Shown here: piece after piece, positions 27,588 through 36,828 of the stretch
How positions within the stretch are numbered: the stretch's first letter is position 1
Layout: each line of letters starts with the position of its first letter
Source: Desulfohalovibrio reitneri
GTDB taxonomy: Bacteria > Desulfobacterota > Desulfovibrionia > Desulfovibrionales > Desulfovibrionaceae
Assembly (NCBI RefSeq): GCF_000711295.1
Contig: NZ_JOMJ01000003.1
Location: 819,001-883,000 of the forward strand
DNA: 64,000 bases
Reading direction: 5' to 3'
Notes under the pieces: model-generated
Database searches by the model: none
What the model saw: the letters and a program-made list of their open reading frames with translations, nothing else
Told to the model about the DNA's origin: nothing
Made by a program: the position numbers and the translations under genes

Positions 27588-27902
27588 ACTGTTCTCCAGG
27601 ATGCGGAAAACCGCAGGGACGTTTGCTACATGAAAGCAATATTCATGCTGTCGCCATATAGGAGAAGCGCAGCCGTCCATGTCATCCAATTCATATCGAT
27701 TATTTGCCTGGGTAGAACCTTGCGCCGAGTCGTAGAGGCTATGCATTGTAAAAAGAATCGACAAGCGAAGTCGACAATTTTGGCATCAGGCATTCCGGAA
27801 GCGGATTCAGCCGACGGTGACTCAATGTGGATTGCGCAAAAAAAGCCCCTGACGAATCAGGGGCAGGGTGGACTTCTGACTTGCAATCTATGTTCTTAGA
27901 AT
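27588..27902. other. Intergenic region between PEP-CTERM gene and decayed IS5
   Basis: 315 bp. The right side of the PEP-CTERM gene must carry its promoter (minus direction). The only clear structure is the leftward terminator at 27838-27864. No gene seen. Confidence 0.6.
27838..27864 (-). terminator. Leftward terminator, possibly the original end of the CRISPR transcript
   Basis: Perfect 8-bp stem GCCCCTGA/TCAGGGGC with loop CGAA; on the minus strand it is followed by a run of seven T. The only leftward transcription unit that could reach it is the CRISPR array (and the IS inserted between them at 27903-28812). Confidence 0.75.
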
Positions 27903-28749
27903 TTATCCGTAAATAATTCCTGTCTTTCTCAGAGCGATGATGGCGGCCGCCAGATGGGTTAATGCCAAATGAGTTGAATGCAGCTTTTCAAACCTGACCA
28001 GAAGCTTCCTGAAGCGATTAAGCCAAGACAGGCTCACTTCTACAACCCACCTTCGTGGCTTGAATTCAGGGTTGCGTTCCTTCTCTGCGATCTCTTCACC
28101 ACGCGGTCGAACATGGGGGAGATACCCTGCGTTCTCAATTACTTGCCGTGCGTTGTTGCCGGTGTAGCCTGCATCGGCACAGAGGTTATCTGCCACCTCT
28201 GGCTCGAAAGGCCTGCCCGCGACTTTGCCTTTCAACACATTCTCCAACTGGGATACATCATGTCGATTTGCGCCTGTTACGACGATCGACAACGGGACGC
28301 CACGCTCGTCCACAAGAATGTGGCGTTTGGAACCTTTTTTTTCCCCGGTCTGTCGGATTCCTGCCACCCGCCTCACAGGCCAAAGGTGCTTTAAGCGCAC
28401 CCCCGTCAACGGCTTGCCATTCCCAAGCAATCCCCATCATTTCATCATATTCAGCGAGACCTGCTTGCCAAAGCGACAGAAAAAAGCCTTGCTTTTCCCA
28501 CTTTCTGAAATAGGCATGGATAGAGCTTGGGCTCCCAAACACTTCTTTGGGTAAGGCCTTCCATTGAATCCCAGTGCGCAAAACATATACGATGGCCTAA
28601 AAAACTCTCCGAGGCGGGAGAGGCTTTCTACCGCCCCCTGGTTTTCGCTTGTATTTCCTCGTGGTATCACGTTGAGGTACAGGAATGTGCGGCTCGACAA
28701 TAGCCCAGAATTCATCAGAAACTTCCCAAGATTGAACTCGCTTTCCCAT
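27903..28749 (-). pseudogene. IS5-family transposase, two-frame and interrupted
   Basis: The first frame starts at ATG 28749 (AAGAGGAGG upstream) as MGKRVQSWEVSDEFWAIVEP. An in-frame TAG interrupts it after RRVF, where related transposases read Glu. After that it continues YVLRTGIQWKALPKEVFG and meets a run of eight A near 28335, where a frameshift joins the second half (KGSKRHILVDERGVPL and RRWVVEVSLSWLNRFR). The A-run shift is probably the normal programmed frameshift of this group; the TAG makes the copy non-functional. Confidence 0.85.
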
Positions 28750-28812
28750 GCGTCCTCCTCTTTTGAGGAGAATGCTCGAACTGTTCAGTTTAGTCTAGTT
28801 ATTTACGGATAA
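27903..28812 (-). mobile_element. IS5-family (IS427-like) insertion sequence, decayed
   Basis: 910 bp bounded by TTATCCGTAAATAA at the left and its reverse complement at the right (28799-28812). No convincing target duplication. The right end is only 35 bp from the leader-distal CRISPR repeat, so the element probably inserted into or next to the old end of the array. Confidence 0.85.
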
Positions 28813-28847
28813 GTTTGATCCCCAGCGCCCTGTATGCATCCAGAACC

Positions 28848-30218
28848 GGTTCATCCCCGCGTGTGCGGGGAACACGGCAAGGGGCATACGGTCAACCTGG
28901 GGGTCAACGGTTCATCCCCGCGTGTGCGGGGAACACCGCCGGATTCCTGCAGCCCCTGGATCATCTCCTGGTTCATCCCCGCGTGTGCGGGGAACACTCG
29001 CCGGACGCTGCCAAGCCATCGCCGATCACCGGTTCATCCCCGCGTGTGCGGGGAACACGATAGGGAATACTTTGATTCCATCTTCGGAGACGGTTCATCC
29101 CCGCGTGTGCGGGGAACACCGCCCCGGCAGCCAGCCGCCCCGCAATCACGACGGTTCATCCCCGCGTGTGCGGGGAACACACCACCTCGGCCACCCGCAG
29201 CTCCAGCGACTGCGGTTCATCCCCGCGTGTGCGGGGAACACACAAGGAGGACGAGGATGCCTAATTCCCTCGTTGGTTCATCCCCGCGTGTGCGGGGAAC
29301 ACGCGATGTCGGCCACCAGGAGGTCCAGCACGCGCGGTTCATCCCCGCGTGTGCGGGGAACACACCTGGGGGGGAGGAACACGTTGTGCCAAACCCGGTT
29401 CATCCCCGCGTGTGCGGGGAACACGCTGGCCCTGCGCTACGTCCAGCGACACCTCGGGGTTCATCCCCGCGTGTGCGGGGAACACGTACCCAAACCGCCC
29501 AAGCAAGATCTGACATACGGTTCATCCCCGCGTGTGCGGGGAACACCATGGATGCGGAGAGGCACATCCTCTACCAGAACGGTTCATCCCCGCGTGTGCG
29601 GGGAACACTCGCGCAGGGCGTCCTGGTTCCACTTGACCACCGGTTCATCCCCGCGTGTGCGGGGAACACCACTACTGGGACTGCGAGGTGTACGGTTTAG
29701 GCGGTTCATCCCCGCGTGTGCGGGGAACACTGCTTGCCGACCACATGGCAGGCAAGAAACCCCGGTTCATCCCCGCGTGTGCGGGGAACACGACCCGATG
29801 TCCCTGGATCCTTCGCAACGTACCGGTTCATCCCCGCGTGTGCGGGGAACACGGTTCTTTGGCACCTCGGGAGAAATATCGGCATGGTTCATCCCCGCGT
29901 GTGCGGGGAACACTCGCGCGAGATGTGCGCGCAGGTCAGGGTCGTCGGTTCATCCCCGCGTGTGCGGGGAACACCTGGGACGGCACCGGCACCTCGCTGG
30001 AGGCGGTGGTTCATCCCCGCGTGTGCGGGGAACACGACGCCCTGGGGGGTGGGCGGTAGATGGCCGCCGGTTCATCCCCGCGTGTGCGGGGAACACCACC
30101 ACTGCCACTGATACACATCAATGTTGAGCGGTTCATCCCCGCGTGTGCGGGGAACACCCCGTGAGCGCAGTAAACTGCCGAAAACGTACCGGTTCATCCC
30201 CGCGTGTGCGGGGAACAC
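28848..30218 (-). CRISPR. Type I-E CRISPR array, 23 repeats and 22 spacers
   Basis: All 23 repeats are identical 28-mers. In the minus orientation each begins GTGTTCCCCGCACACG and ends CGGGGATGAACC, a palindromic type I-E repeat. Spacers are 33 nt (period 61) except one of 34 nt at 29547-29580. In minus reading the first spacer base is G in 17 of 22, A in four and C in one, as expected when it comes from the last base of an AAG-type PAM. The leader and cas2 lie at the high-coordinate end, so new spacers enter at about 30190. The leader-distal repeat at 28848 is perfect, unusual for an old end. Confidence 0.98.
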
Positions 30219-30397
30219 TCTTCGAAAAGAGTAGAGGGACGACAGTAGCTTAGATTGACGGGACAAATCCACCGATTTTTTACACCATGATTTCAGTGTG
30301 TTGCTGAAGTAAGGTATTACCAATAATTTCAGTATCCTGCAATCGGTGGCTCCTGGCGGGCTTTATGCCCGCAGCGCCTATGCGGTTGTCACAGAGC
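30219..30397 (-). promoter_or_regulatory. CRISPR leader between cas2 and the array
   Basis: 179 bp, AT-richer than its surroundings, expected to hold the array promoter and integration signals. A 9-bp inverted repeat CCACCGATT (30269-30277) / AATCGGTGG (30341-30349) and a direct repeat ATTTCAGT (30290-30297 and 30326-30333) stand out. I could not find a good IHF consensus site. Confidence 0.7.
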
Positions 30398-31591
<1,194 letters not shown>

Positions 31592-31592
<1 letters not shown>

Positions 31593-32296
31593 CAGGCCCT
31601 CCGCACCAGCAGGAGGCCGCAGCCGAATCCCTTGGACTTGCCCACCCCGCTGAACAGGGCGGCGCGAAGGGCCTCGGCGTCCGCCACCCGGGCCAGGCCG
31701 GAGAAGTCCAGGCTGGCGAAGCGGATGGGCTTTTTGCCGCCGGAGGGGGCGCGCTGGTGCAGTTGGTAGCCGTCCGCCCGCAGGCTGGATTCGTCCAACT
31801 CAAGCCCCAGGGCGGGGGCGCGGTCGCGCAGCCAGGCGCAGCCCGCGTTGTGGGCCAGTACGGCCTGGGGCGGCAGGTCCTCGGGGGCGGTGCCCTGTTC
31901 CTTGAGTTGATGCTTGGCGTGCATGACCACGTCCACACGCTTCTTTTTGCCGCCTGGCTGGGTAACCACCCGGGTGGGGTTGGCCCGCAGGGAGAAGTGC
32001 AGACGGTCCCCCTCGGTCAGATCGGGATCGTAGTCCTTGGTCTCCACCCGCCAGCCGGGGGCTTGGCGAGGCGGCCGGGCGGAGACGATGAGGAACTCGG
32101 CCGCGCCGCCGTCCGGATGGCGGCGGCGGTGCCCGGAAGTCCGCTCGTCCTGGCGGCGGTAGAGGAAGTCGCGGTCGCGGTTCGGGTGGTCGGCGAAGAG
32201 CCGCCAGACCGCCCGGTGGTTCTCGTAGAAACCGGCGCGGGCCAGGCGGCAGGCCTCGGCCGCGTCGGTAATCCAGGCTCGGCTGAGGTACATCAT
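31592..32296 (-). CDS. cas6e: crRNA-processing endoribonuclease Cas6e (Cse3/CasE)
   Basis: 234 residues from the first ATG of ATGATG at 32296. N-terminal half YLSRAWI and the motif FYENHRAVWRLF with the likely catalytic His27; the C-terminal half ends with the glycine-rich loop GVGKSKGFGCGLLLV. It cuts pre-crRNA in the repeat and stays bound to the 3' handle. As read, the frame is continuous with cas5e upstream because of frameshifts there, but the real start is here. Confidence 0.93.
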
Positions 32297-33058
32297 GTTC
32301 CCTCCGGTGCTTGGCCCGGCGTGTGGGGGGCGGCGCGGGCACGGAGCCGCGCCGTTCCAGCCTGGGGGCGAACTGCCGCGCCCGGCGCGAAAGGATGGCG
32401 TCGCGGCGCTCCACGAGGTGATCGCCGTCCGCCTCGCCTGGCATCCCAGCCTCCACGTACAGGTCGCATTGCTGCTGGAGGGGCAGGGTCCGCGCCAAGC
32501 GGCTGTGCAGTCCCCGTTGCCGCAGGGCTTCCTCGGCTGTTTCCGCGTCAACCACTTGGGCCAGGAAGGGCAGGGCCGGGGGCAGGAGCGGCGGCCCAGG
32601 TACGGGGTGAAGCGCGGCGCGTTGAGGGCGTCACGGATGGCCTCGGCCGAATCCTTCGGCTGGTCCGCCCGGGGCAGCAGGCAAACGGTGAAGGCCGCGT
32701 CCTGAAGGTATTCCCGCTGGGAGAGCACCTTGGTTTCCGGCTGTTCGCCGTCGGCCAGCTTCTGGCCCAGTTCGTCGCGGCGGGTGTGGAAGGTCCGTTT
32801 GCCCTTGGCGGGCGGGTACTGCACGGTGTGGTAGTCCAGCAGGGCTGTGCCGGGCGAGTCCACGCGCACGGCCAGGGCCCAGTCCCGCTCCAGGGAGGCG
32901 TGGTCGTCCTCGGCGCTTCGCTTATACCCCAGAGCCCCGGCCACAAGGCCCAGGATGGCGCTCTTGGAGGGATGCCCCCAGGAGCGCCGCACCCCGGCCA
33001 CGGCCAAAGAGCCCCAGGAGCACAAGGGGCCGTAGATGGTGAAGAGCACACAGCGCAT
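32293..33058 (-). CDS. cas5e: Cascade subunit Cas5e (CasD), frameshifted as read
   Basis: Starts MRCVLFTIYGPLCSWGSLAV at 33058, GGAG upstream. It reads well to FTPYLGRRSCP, then the family sequence moves to another frame (FLAQVVDAETAEEALRQRG and VERRDAILSRRARQFAPR). One extra base in the five-base G run at 32578-32582 (plus strand) restores it. A second added base in the G6 run at 32325-32330 would give a stop at 32293-32295, overlapping the cas6e ATG as expected, and a 255-residue protein. As read, the gene is fused in frame to cas6e (one 509-codon frame). Cas5e caps the 5' end of the crRNA. Confidence 0.85.
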
Positions 33059-33060
33059 GG

Positions 33061-34173
33061 CTACTCCGCCAGGAAGTCGAAGACTTCGGCCATGGAGCCC
33101 TCGCCCTTGGCCGCGTAGCACTCCGTGGTGTCCAGCTTGGGGCCGTAGGCCTCGTCCATGCTCCGCTTGGTGGCGCGCAGCGAGTTCACGGCCGTGTCCA
33201 GCATTCCTTCGCCGTTGTCCTTGATCGGATCAAGGAAGGCCAGGGACAGGCTGCGGGGCTGCTCCGCACCGCGTTCCGCCAGCACGTAGGCGGCGTTGGC
33301 GCGGGAGGCGAAGCTGTTCTGCTTGCCGGTGGGGGCCACGGTGCAGGCGGCCCGGGCCAGGGCGCGCAGGGACTCGCGGGCCAGGTCCTCGTCGCCGTCC
33401 AGATTGTCCACCAGCAGGTCGCGGTTGACGCAGACGTAGAGGTAGTACAGCCCGGAGCCGAATTCCTGAATGCCCATGTGGCCCGCGCCCGCGTCCTCCT
33501 CGCGACGGTTGAGGTCGTCCACCGCAGTGAAGAAGTCGTCCTCCACCGCAGCTTGGTCCACGGAAAAGGCGTGGGCCACCTGCACGGCGGCGTCCGTGTT
33601 GTATACGGGCTGGGCGGCGATCATGCGACCGAACATGGCGATGTCGCAGGCGGCGTGCTTGCGGCGCAGCAGGTTCAGCTTGTCGTCGATCTTTTCACCT
33701 GCCTTCCAGGCGTCCAGTAACTTTTGCACGGCCTGGATCTCGGCGTCGCTGATGTGGACCATCTGCTCGGTCTCGAGCTGGGCGTACTGGTTGTTCTTGT
33801 CCTTGCCTTTGGCCTTGCCGAAGTGGTCGGCGATCTTGTTGGCCAGTTCGAAGGCCTTTTTCTCCTGGCCCTTGGGTTCGGCCAACCGGTCCAGGCCAAG
33901 GGTGGAGTCCAGGGCCTCGCGGAAAGGCATGTCTTTGGTCATGGCCTGGTAGGCGCGCAGGCCGATCTCCTTGGTGCGCATCCCCAGGTTCTCCCCGCCC
34001 AGGGCCTGCTGGAAGACATCGCTGACGCGCCAGGCGCGCTTGAGCGACTGGGAGGAGACGCGCAGCCGCATCCTGCCGCCCACGATGGCGGTCTTGGGAC
34101 GACCCAGGTCGTCGCGGTTGAGGTTGGCGGGGGGATAGGCGGTCAGCAGGTGGAGTTGCAGAAAGGTGCTCAC
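33061..34173 (-). CDS. cas7e: Cascade backbone subunit Cas7e (Cse4/CasC)
   Basis: 370 residues from the GTG at 34173, selected because STFLQLHLLTAYPPANLNRDD is the conserved start and GGAG is 7 nt upstream; the longer frame to 34251 overlaps cse2. Six copies normally polymerise along the crRNA. The sequence carries KTAIVGGRMRLRVSSQSLKRAWR, the conserved RAMP segment. 2 bp before cas5e. Confidence 0.95.
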   Translation of the reverse strand: MSTFLQLHLLTAYPPANLNRDDLGRPKTAIVGGRMRLRVSSQSLKRAWRVSDVFQQALGGENLGMRTKEIGLRAYQAMTKDMPFREALDSTLGLDRLAEPKGQEKKAFELANKIADHFGKAKGKDKNNQYAQLETEQMVHISDAEIQAVQKLLDAWKAGEKIDDKLNLLRRKHAACDIAMFGRMIAAQPVYNTDAAVQVAHAFSVDQAAVEDDFFTAVDDLNRREEDAGAGHMGIQEFGSGLYYLYVCVNRDLLVDNLDGDEDLARESLRALARAACTVAPTGKQNSFASRANAAYVLAERGAEQPRSLSLAFLDPIKDNGEGMLDTAVNSLRATKRSMDEAYGPKLDTTECYAAKGEGSMAEVFDFLAE

Positions 34174-34184
34174 GGCGTGTCTCC

Positions 34185-34751
34185 TTATCGTTTGGACGTG
34201 GCGTGTTCGGATTCCTTGGAGGGGAGGACGTTGTAATACTCCATGGCCCACCAGCGGCGGGTGGTGTCGGTCCAGTTCTGGCAGGCGCGGGACAGGCTTG
34301 CCAAGTTGGCCCGGCCGTCCGTGAGGCGCAGCATGCGGACCATGGCCACGAAGAAATCGTCCGGATCTTCGATGGTGAGCAGCTTGCGGAACCGCTGGGG
34401 CGAGACGGCCACGGCAGCGCCGGAGGCGCGTGGCTGGGCCATGATGCCGCCCATGGGGCGCTCGGCCAGGGTCTGCACGTGGGCGGCCAGCCCGGCCAGC
34501 CGGGCCAGGCCCTCGATTTCGTCATCGCGCGGCACGATGCCGCAGTCCTTGAGGGCGGAGAGGAAGCCGTGGGCGAAGGCTTCGCTGAGGCAGACGTCCA
34601 TGGTCCGTTTCGCCCGGCGCAGTTCGGCGCGGTGCTTGCGGTTGGGGGCGCGATCGCCTTCTTCCCCGTCCGTGGTGCGGCCGGCGAGGCCGGACCACCA
34701 GGAGGCGAGGCATTTCTGGAAGTCGTCGCGCGCGTACAGGGGCTCGCTCAT
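34185..34751 (-). CDS. cse2: Cascade small subunit Cse2 (CasB, Cas11e)
   Basis: 188 residues, helical and basic, from ATG 34751 (GGAG about 9 nt upstream), one base after the cas8e stop. Segments GFLSALKDCGIVPRDDEIEGLARLAGL and RFRKLLTIEDPDDFFVAMVRMLRL fit Cse2. Two copies stabilise the R-loop. Confidence 0.92.
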   Translation of the reverse strand: MSEPLYARDDFQKCLASWWSGLAGRTTDGEEGDRAPNRKHRAELRRAKRTMDVCLSEAFAHGFLSALKDCGIVPRDDEIEGLARLAGLAAHVQTLAERPMGGIMAQPRASGAAVAVSPQRFRKLLTIEDPDDFFVAMVRMLRLTDGRANLASLSRACQNWTDTTRRWWAMEYYNVLPSKESEHATSKR

Positions 34752-34752
34752 G

Positions 34753-36411
34753 TCACGCTTCTCCGGTTGCGGGTTGGGCTTCTTCCTCTTGGGCCTTGGG
34801 GTCGATATCAAGTTTGTTCCACACCTGGGCCTTGGGCCAGCGAATGCGGGCTTGCAGGTCGCGCCAGGCGCGGGCGTGGCGTTCCATCTGGGTGTCGTCC
34901 AGGGCGGCGGACTGCACCATGTCGCGGAACAACGCTTCGGTCACGGCCTGGAGCCTGCGCAGGTACACCCGGCGGGCCTTCTCCGTGTCGTACCCTTGCT
35001 CCAGGGCGTCCAGACCGTGGCGCATGGCGTCGTCGAACACGGGCTGGGTCTTGCTCCAGAACAGGGCGTCCACCTCGGTGAGCATGGAGTTTGTTCCCTT
35101 GGCGTCCTTTCTTTCGTCCAGCAGGGCGGTCCTGGCCGCGGAGTAGAGGGCCTGGCGGGTGAATTCGGCGGCGTTGATGAGGCGGGTGGCCAGTACATGC
35201 TGCTCTTCGAGCAGGTCGGCGTCCTTGGGCAGCACCACGGGCATGACCTCGTCGGTAAAGGCTAGGGGCTTCATTTGGTCCATACTGAAGCCGCTGGCAC
35301 GAAGCCGGAGCTCGGTCCCCAGCATGTCACCGCGTCGTTGCGAATGAAGGGCCTGCTCGACCACGGGTGCTGGCGTCCGTACAGTGACTTTCACCGGCTC
35401 CCCGCCTTTCTTCTTCGGCTTGATCTTGACCCGCTCCGTGAAGACCAGACCAAGCCAGTCGCGGTAGCCGGAGAAGGATTTCCCTTTGATCGTGATGCGG
35501 GTTCCATCTTTGGGCTCGTGCCGCAGCGGAGTCAGAGGGTGGTCCCATTCGCCTTCGTAATTGTTCCCGTGATGGCGATAGGCGTAACCGGTGATGCGGG
35601 GACCTTGCGTGGAGGCGCACATGGCGCACGGCTGGTCGCCTTCCTCGTACCGCAAGCGCATGCGCCGGGGCATGGCCCAATAGAGGTGCAGAGGATGGAC
35701 TTCGTCGGTTGTCACTGGCTTGGTCCCTTCGGAACTGACGCGGGTGGGCGCCAGCCAGGGGAAGACGCCGAAGGCCTCCGGTGCGTTTGGATCGCAGGCT
35801 TTGCCGAACTTGCCGGCCGGCAACACGTTGGCCCAGGTGGTTTCCCACAAATTGTCGCGCATGATGATGGTGGACAGGGGGCCCCCGCCGCGCAGGCCGG
35901 TACGCACACCCGCCCCGCCGCTGTACGCGTAGGCTTGCAGCATGTGCAGGGCGGCTGCGGCGCATGCGGGGCAGAGGACGGGCGACTCATTGGGCTTGAC
36001 GAACCAAGCCGCTTTTTGGCCGGCAACCTCGAAGAAGAGCATGTCCACGTCATAGGACTTGTCCAGCTGCTCCGGGTTGCGGTCCTGCATAAAGGCCGGG
36101 TCGCCCTCGGCAAGAAGCTCGAAGGCGTAAGAGAATGGCTCCATCCGCCGATGCAGGTCTTCGGGGGGCGGTGGGCTTTCCCATAGGGTCACCCACGCGG
36201 TGTTGTTTTTCAGTTCATCCCAATAGACGGTCTGCACGAGGCCGATGAGCCATTCCAGCACGGCGGCGTTGAGGTCGGGCCGAGGAAAGGCCAGGGAGAC
36301 GACGGGATCGCCGTCCAGGTTTTCGGTGAGTTGATGGGGAGCGATATGCGCCAGGCCGGAGCGCAGGCGCGTGACCGGTAGCCATGGTTCGGAAAGCAGG
36401 TTGTATGCCAT
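34753..36411 (-). CDS. cas8e: Cascade large subunit Cas8e (Cse1/CasA)
   Basis: 552 residues. Starts MAYNLLSEPWLPVTRL, the Cse1 signature. Two CxxC pairs (LCPACAAAAL near 147 and QPCAMCAS near 260) form the expected zinc site. Recognises the PAM and recruits Cas3. AGGAGGAG precedes the ATG. It is the first gene after the 498-bp gap containing the crRNA-like element and hairpins. Confidence 0.95.
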   Translation of the reverse strand: MAYNLLSEPWLPVTRLRSGLAHIAPHQLTENLDGDPVVSLAFPRPDLNAAVLEWLIGLVQTVYWDELKNNTAWVTLWESPPPPEDLHRRMEPFSYAFELLAEGDPAFMQDRNPEQLDKSYDVDMLFFEVAGQKAAWFVKPNESPVLCPACAAAALHMLQAYAYSGGAGVRTGLRGGGPLSTIIMRDNLWETTWANVLPAGKFGKACDPNAPEAFGVFPWLAPTRVSSEGTKPVTTDEVHPLHLYWAMPRRMRLRYEEGDQPCAMCASTQGPRITGYAYRHHGNNYEGEWDHPLTPLRHEPKDGTRITIKGKSFSGYRDWLGLVFTERVKIKPKKKGGEPVKVTVRTPAPVVEQALHSQRRGDMLGTELRLRASGFSMDQMKPLAFTDEVMPVVLPKDADLLEEQHVLATRLINAAEFTRQALYSAARTALLDERKDAKGTNSMLTEVDALFWSKTQPVFDDAMRHGLDALEQGYDTEKARRVYLRRLQAVTEALFRDMVQSAALDDTQMERHARAWRDLQARIRWPKAQVWNKLDIDPKAQEEEAQPATGEA

Positions 36412-36472
36412 GGACTCCTCCTGTTGATTCCAGGTTGCCGGTATAGGATAGAGTGGACGAAATGGAAAGAGA

Positions 36473-36516
36473 CCCCATGCTAGCCGCAGGATGGATGTCC
36501 CGCGGCTAGCATGGGG
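36473..36516 (-). terminator. Long perfect hairpin upstream of cas8e
   Basis: A 15-bp perfect inverted repeat, arm CCCCATGCTAGCCGC, with a 14-nt loop. On the minus strand it is followed by TCTCTTTCC, weakly U-rich. It could end a transcript starting near 36795, or attenuate the cas8e operon. Confidence 0.65.
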
Positions 36517-36613
36517 CTAAGGCTATCCAGATGTCGACGACCAGTGCGCCGGCCTTGATCCTAACGCCACGGACTCGTCCATATCTGTTGTACAGGGTAT
36601 GCGCAGAGATCAC
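36506..36613 (-). CDS. Possible 35-aa ORF between cas3 and cas8e
   Basis: GTG start with AAGGAG about 8 nt upstream; begins MISAHTLYNRYGRVRG and ends IALAPC, with its stop inside the 15-bp hairpin. The same frame is open about 60 further codons upstream without a standard start. No family recognised. It may be a leader peptide, a small toxin-like product, or chance. Confidence 0.25.
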   Translation of the reverse strand: MISAHTLYNRYGRVRGVRIKAGALVVDIWIALAPC

Positions 36614-36646
36614 GGCCCTTTCTCCTTCCCAAGGCTGGTTGACTGT

Positions 36647-36701
36647 TAGGAGGACAGGCCGTATAGTTGAATTCTCACATTCAGGAAGGCCTGTCTTCCT
36701 T
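36647..36701 (-). repeat. Imperfect inverted repeat in the cas8e upstream region
   Basis: Arms TAGGAGGACAGGCC and GGCCTGTCTTCCTT pair over most of 14 positions around a 27-nt loop. A second hairpin (CGGCC/GGCCG arms, 36703-36733 area) lies beside it. Together they suggest a structured RNA. Confidence 0.5.
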
Positions 36702-36798
36702 GTCGGCCTCCCGATCTGGGTTTCGGGGGGCCGATTTATTGTATGAGCTGTAGGGTAGGGAGGGACGATTTGGTTATCAACAAAATTTTATAAAAATT

Positions 36799-36828
36799 AA
36801 CATACCAATTTGCCTTGCATAAAATCAA
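36799..36828 (-). promoter_or_regulatory. Candidate promoter overlapped by the crRNA-like target
   Basis: Minus strand: TTGATT (36828-36823), 18-bp spacer, and extended -10 TGGTATGTT (hexamer 36804-36799), followed by an AT-rich stretch with TATAAA. The -35 lies in the second degenerate repeat; the spacer and -10 are the protospacer-like site. Moderate match to sigma-70 consensus. Confidence 0.45.
36804..36816 (-). other. Protospacer-like site with AAG PAM matching the pseudo-spacer seed
   Basis: Minus strand reads AAG then GCAAATTGGT. The ten bases equal positions 1-10 of the pseudo-spacer (36881-36872), and AAG is the canonical type I-E PAM in the correct position. Over 32 positions 19 match, including 16-17 and 19-23; mismatches at 12, 18, 24 and 30 fall on positions flipped out in Cascade. 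Confidence 0.7.

Noticed and set aside
28815-30127. Several long open frames across the CRISPR array
   Set aside because: They are repeat units read through in three frames, giving recurring SSPRVRGT, FIPACAGNT and HPRVCGEH; the 61-bp period keeps frames open. Not genes.
30219-30397. An IHF site in the CRISPR leader
   Set aside because: The best candidate (AATCATGGTGTAA on the minus strand) departs from the consensus at two defined positions; not strong enough to report.
31757-33118. A 453-codon plus-strand frame opposite cas5e and cas6e
   Set aside because: Composition-driven antisense frame (Gly/Ala/Arg/Pro-rich) without a ribosome-binding site or recognised domain.
36531-36746. A 71-codon plus-strand frame between cas3 and cas8e
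   Set aside because: No ribosome-binding site, no family, and it lies across the hairpins and the minus-strand unit; probably chance.
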